The position numbers and the translations under genes were made by a program. A stretch of 64,000 nt of DNA, from positions 124,001 to 188,000 of the forward strand of contig JAKUHH010000164.1 in NCBI GenBank assembly GCA_022701365.1. The letters run 5' to 3'. Below are positions 23,128-36,689 of the stretch, piece by piece. The notes beneath the pieces were generated by a model that saw nothing but the letters and a program-made list of their open reading frames with translations, made no database searches and was not told the origin of the DNA. The stretch's first letter is position 1, and each line of letters opens with the position of its first letter. Source of the stretch: Mycocentrospora acerina. Its lineage: Eukaryota > Ascomycota > Dothideomycetes > Pleosporales.

Positions 23128-26100
23128 ATGGTCATATCCGATGGACACCATCTTTCGGCAGGAGAGACAGCCTACGTCATACACCACGTCGTGCTACCAC
23201 CTGAATTGCCTCAAAAAGACGACTATGAAGCTTCGTATGAGCTTTGTCTGCTTAATACATGTTTGCATGCTCTTCTTGACCTGGAAGCTGTCACAAAACC
23301 TGCACAGGCAGGAACGATCGCGTCTGCCATCTCCACCATCAAAAACACACTTCGATGTCGCGAATTCCACGGGAACATTGCCGATACTCAGCTGCGAGAG
23401 ATATTTGATGAGCTCGTAAATGGCACTGTCGTCGGAGTCGTACCGCTGGAGATTAAGGCGCAGAATGCCGGTATTATTTTGAAACGTTCCAAGAGTCATG
23501 TTGTCTTCGAGTCATTTGAACTATGTCCTACCAACAAAGAGGTATTACAGACAAAAGGTCGACTGGTTCGTACATTTCCAAGTTCAGCGTCTAAGATTCC
23601 GACCCTGAAAATGAGAGAAGAAGGCCTTACGAAAACGCTTGCCGCCACAATTTCCAAAATGACTACCCAACATCCACCAGGCTTTCAACCTCAAGTGCGC
23701 AAAGAAAATAGATTGCACGAAGAAACGCGTGACACGATTCATCCAGGTTTAGTAACTGAGTACCTCATGAATATTGTCACCGCTATGGGAGAATCAACTG
23801 TTACGCCTCGTATTACAAAAAATACCCGAGAGGAAACCCTATGGGATAACTGTTTCGATCCATGGCGAAGATCTCCCCTATGGCTACTTCTTCGTGTTTC
23901 TTTACAGTTGCTGTTCACTCGCGATGAAAAAACTATCCAAAGTTCCGGCTGCCTGTATAAAGCCTTCATGATCACACTACTGTCAAGGGTACTGAGTTCA
24001 GCCAAGAAACATCGGAGAAGTCTGGAAAGTGGAATCCTGTTTGTCATCTCAGCAAAATTACTTCGCCGGATTCGCAAGTTTGAGCTGATGGAGCAGGATG
24101 AGTTCCTGAAATCTAACTGGACTGCCAACGTCAAGTCGAACATAATTGATGCCCACGAACTCATCAACCAGAAATGGAGGGAGACGGAGAGAAATACTCA
24201 ATGTAATATTGACTTGCCTTTTCTCCAGTTCATTCGTCCAGAGGACAATCTCGACACTCCTTTGCCGGAATTAGACGTGTTCATTTCTGGCACTGCTTCC
24301 AGACGGCAGATTACCACCCGCTTGGACTTCAAACCGACTTCCGTATATACTGACTTCTCGGTACATCATCTACCCGACAAGCTTGACTCTCTTGGTCGAT
24401 GCGAACCCTTCAGTCTAGCGGCAACGGAGAAATGGGTCGCACGATACCTGCCTGTCTGGACCACATCAAACTTACGCGATATTGCTACTTGTGGAAAAAT
24501 CCGCAGTCTCCTAGAGAGTTACCACTCTACAGCTAGATGTTCCTACAACGGTGTTCCTGTCAGTATGTCGATCATGTATCTTACTGTTCTCGAACTTTGG
24601 ATGGCCTGCGACACGTCAGCGTGCAGTATTCATCCTCTGTTATCCGAATATGATCCTGAGATTTGTCTCAGCGAGTTTCAATGCCTGTCGCTTCCTTTCA
24701 AAGCCCAAATGGAGCGCTTGCACAAAGTCGAGTGCTATGTTCAGTCGAGGCGAGCCGCGGCACGTAGAGATGTGTCGTCGATCTATCGTAATTTTGGACA
24801 CAACTCATCTTTCCCTGTGAGGTTTTTTAACAAATCTATCGAACACCAGGATTTACTCTCAAGCATTGAACGTGATGCAACTCAGAAACGTCGAAAGAAA
24901 TGCCAAGAGCTGGCTGATTTGAAGAAAGAATATCGGCGGCTGATGGATGGCTACGATAGTCGAGGATGCGAATATCAAAATGTTGTAACTGACCGGTTTC
25001 ATGGATATACTGAACTCCAGCACTGGAGAAAATGCTCTCGATGCGCATTAAAAGAACAGGCAGATGCCATGGTCATACATATCTATGAGTGGCCGGTGTC
25101 TTCTAATCGGTCCAATGCTAAGACAATAGTCTTTGAGTTGAAGATTCCAGAAGCCTTCAGTGAATGGCGGGACGCTTCAACCTATGTTCTGTCCGACGTA
25201 CTTGGCTCTGTCGATCTGCCCGCAGAGCAGCCCCAGAGCTCTTATACACTGAGCCAGCATCATGACCTATCTCACATGCTCTCATCGACGTATCATCGGC
25301 GACGAGTTGTACCATTATCGTCTGTGAAGCCGCACACGGGCACTCACCGTAAACACAAAAAAGGAGTCTCCTACTTGGAGGAAGAAGACGTCTGTCTAGA
25401 TAACGCACTACATTACCATTACTATGATAATACCAAGGCCATTTGGCGTGGAGACTGGATTGAGACTGAAGAGGTCTCGCAGATGTGCATCTACAAGTTG
25501 CCTGACCGCTCCGCGTCTCTCCAGCGCTATCTGTACAAGCCATCGTCTGCATCTGATGGAGTTGCTCCAAACGAGGTTATTGCCAGTCTATCTGAATGTC
25601 CAACTCATCTCTCAATAGATGAGTTTAAGGCTTTCGGAGTACTTCCTTATGGGCCACATATCATCTACTGCAATATACTCGCCCAACTCGCGCTTCCTAC
25701 TGTGGACTTTTCTAAAGTGGAGACACAGTGTCTGATTCTGCAGACGATCCATCAGGTTGGACGTCCGGACGGCAACATCGAGCGAACTAATCACCGCATT
25801 CTCAGAGATGAGCCCTTTTGTCTCGCGATCATCGGCCAGCTAGAAATCTATTTGCATCGTGTCGCAGAAAATTGGGAGTCCTGGCGTGCGCTATTCAGTT
25901 TCGTTCAGCTCGCTCGACGCATGATCAGCTTAACATGCTCGGGTAACGTCCGTCAACGCAGTCTTAACTACATCAGCGAAGTGCGCCGGGTTTGTATGAG
26001 GTGGCTTGTTCATCTAAAGAAGAGGGCAGCTTCTTCCACCAACGATGAGCAAAGAACAGAGCTCTATTCAAGAGCTGCAGAGATTGCATTACTCGGCGCC

Positions 26101-29100
26101 AGTACGTTCGATATCGAGGAGACCTTGTTTAGTGACGTTCTGCAAAATCCATCTGCACTTTCAGCACTCCTCCAGTTTTCTATTGTAGTACAAGAAAACG
26201 AAAACTCGATCCAGTCAGAGCACAGAAGTACTCTCAAAATCATGATACATGCATGGAGGGATCTTTTACATCGCACCTTACCTAACTTGCGAGACAGTAT
26301 TCTTCGACAGGGATTGGGGCTCAATGAAGCGGTATTGGCTAATTGGGCAGCATTTCGAATTGAATCAAAAGCACGATGGGTTCTTCTCAAATCGCCTCAG
26401 GATCACTGGCTTTGTACCATATCTGGCACATTGCCGGTGCATTTCAATCTTTTGACTGCCGAACTACTCGTGGAAGGCCGACCTCTAGCTCGCTTACCAT
26501 CCGAGTTCGTGCAACATCCGATGTACACACCCCTTTTTCAAACATCCGCGCTGGAAATTGCTCCGACTGATGAGCTTGGCATGAGCTTTTCAGCACGGTC
26601 AACCTATCATGGCAATAAGCTTTACTTCGGGATGGAAGACAAGGACATGTTGATAGTGGCTGTGAAAGACGAGTCAAGGTAAGATAGAACGGTCCGAACC
26701 CTCCGTCTTCCCGTGACGAATTCGATTTGGGGGGTTTGATCTGACCATGGTCTGCCCGTGATCTCCATAATCATTATCTTGGTATTAATAAACCACAGGT
26801 TAGAACTTGTTCCATCACGAGTGTTCGAAAATCGGCTGCCTCATGATTTTGTGGCAAATTACATTCATTGGTACGACCACAAGAACGATCAAGTTGTGTT
26901 TCGACCTCTACATCATCCGTGGTCATCTGAAGGCGCTGCCATATGGTATCTTCAGCATGGTAATTCCACTTGGTATCTTGCAAAAGACACCAGCTTTCTA
27001 ATCAACATGGCAAGCGACTGCGCGCACATGCTGTCAAGAGTATTCGAATCGATAGAAGATCATCCACACGTACACTCCGTTTTCCAGAAAACGACCCGAA
27101 CTGTAGAGGTCAAACTTCCGCGGCTACGGCTCGATTTTCATTTGAATAACGGAGAACACCAGCTGTTCTCACGCCAGTACAGAAAAATGACCATCGACTG
27201 TGATCAGGAGATAGGAGTGCTTGTTGGGCTGGAGAGCAAGCTAGTACTACGAAGCGCGCATTCAGCTGACAACCGTGTTGTCTTGATTCCTGAAGGTTCG
27301 ATCAGGTATTCCAAGACTACTAAACAGCATCACACCTCAGTTACTATTGAGAAAGGCACAGTGGTCCAGGTACATGCTTATACATTGGACAACACCCTTC
27401 GGCGAGTTCAAGACAGCGGGGATCTACAAAGCAAACTGGTGCTTTGCTACCTGCATGCTCTCACGTCTTTTTGTTTGCCAGATCTTATGACCGGATACAC
27501 TGGCACCGAGACAGCTCTGACGATTTTAAACTCTGCAGCCATGCGCTCTTTCGACTTTCTTAGCGCGGACAACACCAAGCTACTAAGTATGATAGCAATG
27601 CTGTCTCCTGGACGTGCGTTCTACCCACCGCATGAAAGAGTGATGCAGCAAGTACGTTGGGATCCCAATTTGTCATCGCTCTCGCAACATCCAAACTTTC
27701 ATACCTCCGTCCATTCCATCTTTGATCAGGCGAAAAAAATGAAGATGTTCGACACTCATGGCATTTATGTGGAGCCGAAAATACCAGATCGGATAGTTCC
27801 TCATCTCTTGGAGCGAGATGCCATTCGATCATCGTTCCTTCGAGTTGATGGTTTTGGAGCGGAGCTACACACGACAGTTTACGATATACAATACAAGGCA
27901 AGGGATAGGAGCACAAGCACCGAGAGAGGTCAAAGGGCTTTCGCGACTGCTACAATGGTTATGCGGGACCAAGCTGCGCCATGCATGGCGGTTAAAAACT
28001 TGGCACAGAACCTTCTGCAAGCACATTTCAGTAGTAAAACTGTCCGAGGTCCTGGTCAAACTGTAGGACCATCTGTGGAACCATCTAGTCTGTGTTATGA
28101 CTCGAAATGGCTTGGAGATCAGTCTCCGCTATTGGTTGAGTTCTGGTGTAGCCTCCATCAGTCTTTGTCGAGTTTTGCCAGCAGATACAACAAATTTGAT
28201 GTCATGGTGTGGCTGTCGACAATGGCATATGCGAAATCAGCCGACATAAACGCCATCCAGACATTGTGGGCTTTCTTTACGCTGCCACAGCTGGCAATGA
28301 TTCGACCTCCTACCGCAATCGCTTTCCAGTTATCGCATGGCTATGTCTTCAGGTTAGAGGAGGTGCGAGCCCATATACAGCGCGCAGTTCGGCCATTCAG
28401 ATCGTCTCGTGAAGCTAGGTTCTCAAGAAGCGGCTCAGGAACAAACAATGATCATGATCGGATCTTACAACGTAATTTTCAGGAACGTCAACAGACCGTG
28501 GTACATAATTTCTCCTCAGATCTCCGGCATCAATGGCCGTGCGAAACGCCCTCGACATCCACTTCTTCGAATTTAGAAACGTACATTGACACAGCTGCTG
28601 CGATGATCGAGGTCAAACGTAGTTTCAAAGTCTGGTCAGACAACCAATCTTTCATGACATACCTCCAAAATTTATCACAGATGATGACGGAACAGAGTGG
28701 CGTACCCGTTCCCGTGCTGCACCACATCGCAAACACGCCAATAAGCAGTCAAGTTCTTAGCAGAGAAGATCGTTACTTTGACACAAACGCAGTTTTCCAA
28801 ACTGCAGCGACTACTATAGAGTTGGACTGTGAGTTTTTCCATGCCACGGGCAAGCTCATCACGCTCATAGACTGACTTTGTCAAAATACCTAGTCCCAGA
28901 TCCGATCACACTTTCCCAGTTGACATTCCCCCACACGTTCCAAATACCAGCAGGAGAACAGCACCCACAACCACAAGATGTTCCAGAGAACGAATCTCTT
29001 CGGCGTCTTTGTCAAAGTCTTAAAACTTCTGCAAGATCCGAAAGCGAGAAGACGTACGTTCAAAGCCTACGTACTAGTGCCATTTTTCTTGAGGTTCAAG

Positions 29101-32100
29101 AACGAGGTACAGAAGTTCAGGACACACCCATACGCAACGGACACCATGAAATACTTCAAGAATATTTAGATACTTGCGAGATCTATCTTGGAAACCTAAG
29201 CACCGCAATGTTGCAAGCCGCCAAGAGAGGAAGTACAGCGGTGGATGAGCTTGCATTCAACGTGCAACAGTCGCCACGAATTTCCCCAATATTCTGGCTT
29301 GGATCACTGAATGAAAAAACATTCAAGTTTCTCTCAAATTCTTGGAAAAAGGCAATTATCCGATATGGACTTGCTATTACGCGCCTCCACCACGCCCAAA
29401 GGTTGTTCGCTCTTGCCTCAAAGCCAGTTGACTTGATCGAAGAGCTCCGGTATAAAAGCCACGCTAATTGGAGTCCATGGGAATTCCCTGAAACGTTACT
29501 ACTTGAAGTCGAGAGCGGAATTATGATTCGTGAAGTGCAAGAGACAATCGCAAAGCAAATGAGGGCACCTCCCAATGCCAATAACATTGTGTGTCAACTC
29601 AATATGGGCGAAGGCAAAAGCTCGGTCATTGTACCGATCGTAGCTATTGCCTTGGCGGATGGCCAAACGTATGTCCCATTATTATCTGCCCAGATCTACG
29701 ACTGAATAGCACTGACGTTAAACTTATTAGGCTAGTAAGGGTCATAGCTGCGCGACCTCAGAGCAAACAGATGTTACAGATGCTTGTATCTAAGTTGGGA
29801 GGTCTTCTCAACCGACGCATATATCATATGCCCTTCTCACGGAGTATCCGACTGAACCCATCTGATGCCAAAGCCATTCGTGACATGTGTCAAGATTGCG
29901 TGGTGAATCGGGGTATCATGCTAGTTCAGCCCGAACATATACTTTCGTTCAAGCTCATGGGCATTGAGTGTCTCTTGACTGAAAACCTAGAGACAGCCTG
30001 CTCAGTACTTGACACCCAAAAGTTTTTCGACCAAACATCTCGCGATATCGTGGATGAAAGCGACGAAAACTTCAGCGTTAAATTCGAGCTCGTATACACG
30101 ATGGGCTCGCAGCGACCTATTGCATATTCCCCCGAAAGGTGGTTGATTGTTCAGCAGATTCTAAGCCTCGTTCCTGAACTCGCTACACAGGTAAAGAAAA
30201 CCTTACCAGACTCTGTCGAGGTTGAGCATGGAAGTCATGCGATATTTCCCAGGGTCCGAATACTGAGCGACAAGGCAGCTGACCAATTACTGAACTCAAT
30301 CGCCAAGCGTGTCATTAAGTTTGGAGTGACCGGATTTCCTATCCGTAATCAACCACCAGCCACCCAGGCCGCAGTTCTCACATACATCACCAAAACTGTT
30401 CTCGAGGTAGAAGATATCCACGCAGTGGAAGGCTGCAGTTTTTGGACGGATTCTACAATATCACCGTTACTTCTCCTCAGGGGCTTATTAGCTGGTGGTG
30501 TTCTGCGCTTCGCATTGATGTCCAAAAGATGGCGTGTGAACTTCGGTCTCGATCCGGGTCGATCGCCGAGCACAAAACTAGCAGTACCCTATCGTTCTAA
30601 AGACTCTCCCTCGCCGCGATCAGAGTTTTCACATCCTGACGTAGTTATTCTACTCACACTTTTGTCATACTATTATGGCGGACTGAGCAACGAGCAGCTT
30701 TTTGACACATTTGCACATCTCTTCAAATCAGATCAGGCTGCGATACACTATAACGAGTGGGTAGACACTGCTTCTCCTGATTTACCTATGGCATTCCGAC
30801 ATCTGTCCGGGGTCACCATCAAAGATCGCGTTCTGTGCGTTGATAAGCTTTTTCCACATCTGCGTTATTCGAAAGCCATGCTTGACTACTATCTTTCACA
30901 TCTTGTGTTTCCAAAAGAGATGAAAGAGTTTCCTCACAAGATATCTGCATCTGGATGGGACATCGGTGCAATTAAGTCGTATCCAACAACGGGATTCAGC
31001 GGAACCAACGATACCCTACATCTCCTGCCGCTTTCTGTAAAACACCTCGATCTGCCGAGTCAAAGTCACACCAATGCTCTCGTCCTAAGCTACCTTCTTC
31101 AAAGCGAGACCATGGTGGAACTTCTCCCTCAACGTGTGACGGGTACGGATGCTGAGCATATACTCGCAGTTGTAAACAAGAGGAAGCCTGAAGTGAGGGT
31201 GATACTGGATGTAGGTGCTTTGATACTTGAGATGAATAACTTTGAAGTTGCCAGTACGTGGCTTTCGATGACAAGAAATGAACTTGTACTAGCTGTTATC
31301 TTCTTTGACGACGAAAATCTATCGGTACTTGACCACAGCGGACGAGTCGAGTCTTTCCAGACGTCACCCTTCGCAAAGCAACTTGACCGTTGTCTTGTCT
31401 ATCTAGACGAAGCTCACACAAGAGGTACAGATCTAAAACTTCCTCGAGACTACCGAGCAGCGGTCACGCTTGGAGCGAAAGTAACGAAAGATCGACTAGT
31501 ACAAGCTTGTATGAGAATGCGGAAGCTCGGGAAGGGTCAATCGGTCGTTTTTGTGATACCACAGGAGATTTGTACGAAGATCTGCGAGCAAAGCAAGAAG
31601 TCGAGCAGTAGTCTGGTTGACGTAAACGATGTTTTATGTTGGAGCATTGGGGAGACCTGGCTGGACTTGGTGAAGAGTATACCGCTTTGGGCTGTTCAAG
31701 GCCACCGCTATGAAACTCGCAAGCACCTACTGAACGGTGCCAACACGACAATAGAAGAGGCAAGAGGGTTCCTGGAGGACGAAGCTCAGAGTCTGGATAC
31801 CCGGTATAGACCACAGGATCGAGAAGATCCCGCTCATGTTGATACGTGGGACGCGTCCAATGAGAACATTGCACAGATTATATCACGATGCAGACAATTT
31901 GAGTCGAACAGTCTCGAATTGGCGGGACTTCAAGAAGAGCAAGAGGTGAGCTAACAAAAACCTTATGGGACAAAGATGAAACTAACGATTCTTAGCGAGA
32001 GCTGGCTCCCGAGATTGAGGAAGAGAAACAAGTGGAGCGACCTCCCAGGATGGATGCCGAGAAGCATCAGATCCATCTGGATATCCAGAACCTGGTGGTA

Positions 32101-32823
32101 ACGGGAAAATTGCCCGAAAATTCCGACGCGTTTGAGCCTGCGTTCCAGGCCTTACGTTCGACTAGCGCTGCAGAGCTTATTGACCTTGCCCAATTTCCGT
32201 CCGATCTGCTCGTGACTGCCGACTTCATGCGCACAGTAAAAAACCCACCTGGGTCGTCCAAGGAATCGTTTATTTCGGATTCGTACCAGCGACCAGTGCA
32301 GTGGGTGTTGTCGGTCCCCATGTCACCTATTGGTCGTATCCAGAAACTTGTGATTCTGAGTCCCTACGAGGCGAACAACTTGCTTTCAACCATCCAACGC
32401 TCGTGCAAAGTGACTCTACATCTATTTTTACCACGTTCTAACACGAATTTTGCTCCCCTCGATCGACTGGAGCTCTATAGTATCGGGCACGAGTTTACAC
32501 CTGCTTTGCTATCTCATAGCCTCACGATGCAGCTGAACGTTTTCGCAGGTAGCCTCTATCTTCGCTCACTTACAGAATATAGCACGCTATGTGACTTCTT
32601 GGGGCTGTTATGCATCAAGGCGGGAGAGGGTCAACGTGTTAATCCAGACGGATTTCTTGTTCCACCTGTTGGAGGCTGGGAATTGACGAGCAGTCCAGTT
32701 CCATTTTTGAGAACCTACTTGATGAAGATCAGGAAAGAGGGCGAAGGAGTGGAGAAGACGCACATGGGAAAACTTGTTGATGGTTTGGGGTTGCTATCGA
32801 AAGACTTTGAATTGAAAGCCTAG
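23128..32823 (+). CDS. Giant DUF6606-DUF3638-DUF3645 protein, copy 1
   Basis: Exons 23128-26678, 26799-28828, 28894-29668, 29731-31945 and 31996-32823 join in phase across introns of 120, 65, 62 and 50 bp into a complete 3132-aa protein. The N-terminus (to about residue 280) is of the DUF6606 type, and a long helical middle follows. The C-terminal third has DUF3638, with a P-loop MGEGKSS (2098-2104), ARPQSKQM, PEHILSFKL and DESD (2227-2230). Then come DUF3645 (AVPYRSKD from 2403, HPDVV) and LDEAHTRGTDLKL (DEAH 2678-2681) with QACMRMRKLGKG (from 2710). These read as SF2/SecA-like motor motifs, so an ATP-driven activity on nucleic acid or protein is inferred. Database entries sometimes label relatives ubiquitinyl hydrolase; I see no protease triad that supports this. 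A paralogue of nearly equal length lies inverted at 52496-62155. Confidence 0.9.
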
Positions 32824-32829
32824 GACTGA

Positions 32830-33170
32830 TTTGTAAACTCTTATGGTTGTGGAAGTAGGACAGGATAGATCAAGGGGGCATGTGTAGTGATCGAACCAAG
32901 CGATGGCTTTTATAGAAATTCGGAGAATTTCTTTTATCCGGTATAGTAAAGTGCAGCCTGGAAAGAAGGTCTGCAGAGACTGTTGATCTTAATACTATGC
33001 TTCTCATACATTCGTCTGAAATCTCGCTGCCGCTTCCGTAATCTGTCAGCTGGTGTACGGGCTTAGCTGATGCACTAAATTTACGTTACTTGGAGGCAAA
33101 TGGCCATATGTACGTAAATAGATATCGAATCAACAAAAGGAAAAACGGGGGCCTTGCTGGTCATGCGGGG
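32830..33170. other. Spacer after giant copy 1
   Basis: About 340 bp without a frame of note between the stop of the giant gene and the next ATG. Confidence 0.5.
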
Positions 33171-33175
33171 TAAGG

Positions 33176-34063
33176 ATGTGGACGTCTGGATCGGTCCTAC
33201 ATAAATCAAGCCACAATCCACGGCCTCTTCATGAATCCTCCATCAACAATATCAAAAGTCAACCAGTATCTGCAAATTTGCATAAACAGCGCGATCGGTC
33301 GAACAGTGACACAATAGTAATTGAGAAGGGAGTGCATATGTACTTGCCCGAGTGCCAGATCGAAAATATGGAGGATAAAAACGATTCAACTATTAATGAT
33401 CTCAATACCCAGTTTGATATCCTGCCAATTCCACATGAAGACGACACGATCGCAGTCCTCGAACGGAAACTGACTGCTCTCGCGGAGGTTGTTCGTTGTG
33501 GAAAAAGCGTGGCTTTCATGACCCAGTATGCCGCATGCGCGGTTCAAGAACGAGATGCTACCAAAAAGGCTATTGCAGATATGTCTCCATATGAATTGGA
33601 GATGTGGAATCTTTACATACACGGAAGATATCCGTTACCGATAATCGACTGGAGCGCTTGCCGAGAACCTGCGCCAACCTCAACAAAGTCGCTTCGAGTA
33701 GCTCGTCGTCGTGCAGAAGCACTCGAATATCTCTACGAAACCGAGAAATTGGACGAAGGCCACTCAGTATGGTTCACAAAAAATGAGCTTGTTCATCTTC
33801 CTCTGGTAAATGCCATGGCACGAGTGATTGGAGCGAAACGAAATCTTCAGGGTGGCCAGTCTGAGCTCAACGCAACACAGATGGCCAACTTGCAATCGAT
33901 CAATAAGATCCTATCCATATCTGGCCAAATTTTGGCAGAATTAGGCTGCAGCATAATGTCGAGACAAATCTCTGTTGCCCAGCGGGTCTTAGGCCACCAG
34001 CGTGACTTCCTTCAACAAATTCTTAGAGTTGATGATGAGGGAAGAAAAAGAATGCCCATCTAG
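33176..34063 (+). CDS. Hypothetical protein, 295 aa
   Basis: One intact frame from ATG 33176. The first 80 residues look disordered. The rest is predicted helical from composition, with a heptad-like stretch in the last 80 residues (ATQMANLQSINKILS, SRQISVAQRVLGHQ). I recognise no domain, signal peptide or membrane segment. It lies 350 bp downstream of the giant gene on the same strand, and its codon use looks ordinary. The frame length and absence of stops in an AT-rich setting argue that it is real. An upstream exon cannot be excluded. Confidence 0.55.
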   Translation: MWTSGSVLHKSSHNPRPLHESSINNIKSQPVSANLHKQRDRSNSDTIVIEKGVHMYLPECQIENMEDKNDSTINDLNTQFDILPIPHEDDTIAVLERKLTALAEVVRCGKSVAFMTQYAACAVQERDATKKAIADMSPYELEMWNLYIHGRYPLPIIDWSACREPAPTSTKSLRVARRRAEALEYLYETEKLDEGHSVWFTKNELVHLPLVNAMARVIGAKRNLQGGQSELNATQMANLQSINKILSISGQILAELGCSIMSRQISVAQRVLGHQRDFLQQILRVDDEGRKRMPI

Positions 34064-34069
34064 TTCCGA

Positions 34070-35505
34070 AGGAGGGCTCTGGAGCCGAGCCTCATATAAG
34101 TACAGACCATATCAACAGTTCTCAGATGACGCTCGTGTTCAAGTTCAACTCTAGCACTTGAGATTGGCAAAATACGATTTAGAAAATACTACGTCTATAC
34201 TTGTACTTGTGGTTGTCGTTTGCTGGTACTCAGAAAATACCTATTTTCCTGTATTCTTCTTATTGAAAAGTTCCAGCCTGTGGTATTTCTGGAAAACGTA
34301 ATGCACTCAATAACCGAGTGAACTCCGTTACGAAAAAAATTCGGCGTTGTTAAAACTGCTAAACTAGCAACACTGCAAAGTGCCATCGTATTGTCTGTCA
34401 TTATTGCTCCCGCTTGTTTATGCCGGCCATTAGCCAATCCAACTCTCTCAATATTTGAGAAGATACCGGTACTCAAGGCTGAATCTGATTTGGTAGCCTC
34501 ATTTTCTCCATTGTATTTGCCTTCTGAATAGTTGTTTCAGTAGATCGGGCCCTGAACGATACTGCATGTTCTATTCCCAGTCTTTTGTAGTATGCCTTCA
34601 TCGGGGCACGGCGCACGGCGCATGAGGCTTGGCTCCTAGGTTTTTAAACCACCGAGAGTGCGCATCGGGATGTCGGGCAATCATGCGAGAGGCAAGATGC
34701 CACTTGAAACAATCGCAGTGACAAGTCGTTCACCGGTCGGCACATGATGCAAGTCTGAGGCACCTACTGTGCGATTGGCCAGGGCTTGGTCACGGCAAAT
34801 CAGTACTCAATGTCAACTCTAACCCTGTTATTTTAAAATCATCACGCGGTACAGCCGAGTTCTCATTTGGCAGAGTGGGCCACATGACAAAAGAATGTGC
34901 CACTGTCCGAGTCGGCCAATGAGTCAAGTGATTACGCGCCTGGCGTGTTTCATGAATTGAGAACTGACCTATCATGATATTCTGCTATTTCTTGCGGACT
35001 TCTCAATCTTCATAGAAAGTGGATACGATTTGAAGGCTGTTGCATCGTATTTCAATTCCCATTTTCCAACGCCTTTCCGCTGCAACATCAGTTATTTACT
35101 GTTCGTTAGTTCTCATTGAGGCGGCTGACCATTAATGCTACTACAAACGATTCGTTGTCATTTTGGTGAACAGATACAACTTGACACGTCTACCAATCAG
35201 ATTATATGTCTAAAGAATTATTCCGCATATCATACTGTGGGGACTGTTGTTATATGTACGAGGCGCATGCGAGCATACTTAGCCGCCACTAGCAACCGCT
35301 CGCTCTCAACTCGCTTCGCTCAGGGATGCCGCACCTGCATTAAGTATCGACTAACACATGACTCATCCGAATTAATCTGCCATATAATCTCTTGCTACAA
35401 GACTGTTCCTCTAGCTTCTTCACTTCCAGACTTGTATCACTCGACAACGTCATCATTGATAGCCATATCTCTCCCAGCGATCCCACAAGGCAGCCTTCCC
35501 TATCG
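34070..35505. other. Gene-free stretch
   Basis: Open fragments at 34195-34476 (-) and 35135-35539 (+) have no motif. Nothing else is seen. Confidence 0.45.
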
Positions 35506-35510
35506 TGAGA

Positions 35511-36687
35511 ATGTCGAGTTACGCCCTGGTCACAATTGACCGGATACTAGATTCGGCCGCTAAACTTTTGGATATGGTTCAAAGCAGAGAAGAGCTCCCA
35601 GAACATGGTATAGAGCTACAAGAGGAGCTACTTGGGTTCCACGAGGCTCTCAGCTCGTTTCCTTTTGTTGTTGAAATTTCTGAAATTCAATCATATTTTG
35701 TGAATTGTTGCGATCTCTGCACACAGCTGTCGATGCGAAACGATTGGAGTTCCGATGAGGTTCGGACACGAATTCCAATCACCATATATATGCTAGGTGT
35801 GTGTAGAAAGGCAGCACGTATTGAGTTATATTGGAGGATTTTGTGAGTGTATACCATATAATTAATTGCATGCAGAGTTAATCGTTTTATATCAGACATA
35901 ACACCACTGCCACTCTGAAAGTTTTGGCGTGCTTCAGAACAGCAATTAAGGATATCTCGGCCAAACTTACCAACATCCCTACACTGGAGAGATTGGAACA
36001 TACACCAATTCAATCGCCTGCGCCTTCATTAATTTCCTATTTTGAAAATATGTCTACACACAGTTTTGAGAGTAAATCGATGGCTGAGTTTTGTGCAAGT
36101 GCAGACTCTCGTACCGTTATCTGCACATCCGACGAAGCTTTCTCTGAGACACATCTCCAGACATATCAGCAAATTTTACAAGAAGTTGTGCTTGAACGCA
36201 AATCCGCAGTGATCTCCCAAGAAAACTTCTCTTCTTCAACGAAACTTGTGGACTTTCTGAAAGAACTGTCAGCAGTGGAAGGCTCCAGTATGCGACTGGA
36301 GCGAACATACATGATAACAAACATGAATTTACTATGCCCAGACTCTGTATTCCATGATTTTGGCATTTACCTAACAAGCGGTATTTCATGTCCTGGTGAA
36401 TCTAGAGAAAAAAGAAACTGACTAATGCAGATTTATCCGTGTTATCAAGAGGAGTCTCGATAGCGCTACCTATTGCTGTTGTGTATGGTAGTGAGATTGT
36501 CGAGGAGAGCAAGGAAGCTGACGACGAGAAAAACAGTAGAATGTGTGCGATATGTTGGCAAGAACCAGCTGCAGATGAAAAGATGTCTGTATTGTTCTGC
36601 AAGCACTGGTTTCATGAATACTGCATCTCGACATGGTTTCAGAGGATTGAAAAAAACCTATGTCCATTTTGCAAAAGAATAAATTGA
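35511..36687 (+). CDS. RING-H2 finger protein, three exons
   Basis: Exons 35511-35842, 35896-36395 and 36431-36687 join in phase (2, then 1) to a 362-aa protein. Introns are 53 and 35 bp, the second unusually short but with donor GTGAAT, a CTGAC/CTAAT branch region and CAG. The first 280 residues are helical and unassigned, with cysteines in NCCDLC. The C-terminus is a textbook RING-H2: C316-x2-C319, C334-x-H336-x2-H339-x2-C342, C355-x2-C358, followed only by KRIN. Such fingers recruit an E2 and make the protein a probable ubiquitin ligase; the substrate is unknown. The ligand set is complete. The domain at the extreme C-terminus suggests the helical part selects the target. Confidence 0.82.
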
Positions 36688-36689
36688 AG

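Noticed and set aside
26679..26798. Apparent stop breaks in giant copy 1 as signs of a pseudogene
   Set aside because: Each break has GT-AG borders, and joining them keeps phase and restores residues aligned with copy 2.
23128..32823. Annotation of the giants as ubiquitinyl hydrolase
   Set aside because: Relatives carry this label in some databases, but I see no Cys-His-Asp protease arrangement; the visible motifs are those of a nucleotide-driven motor.
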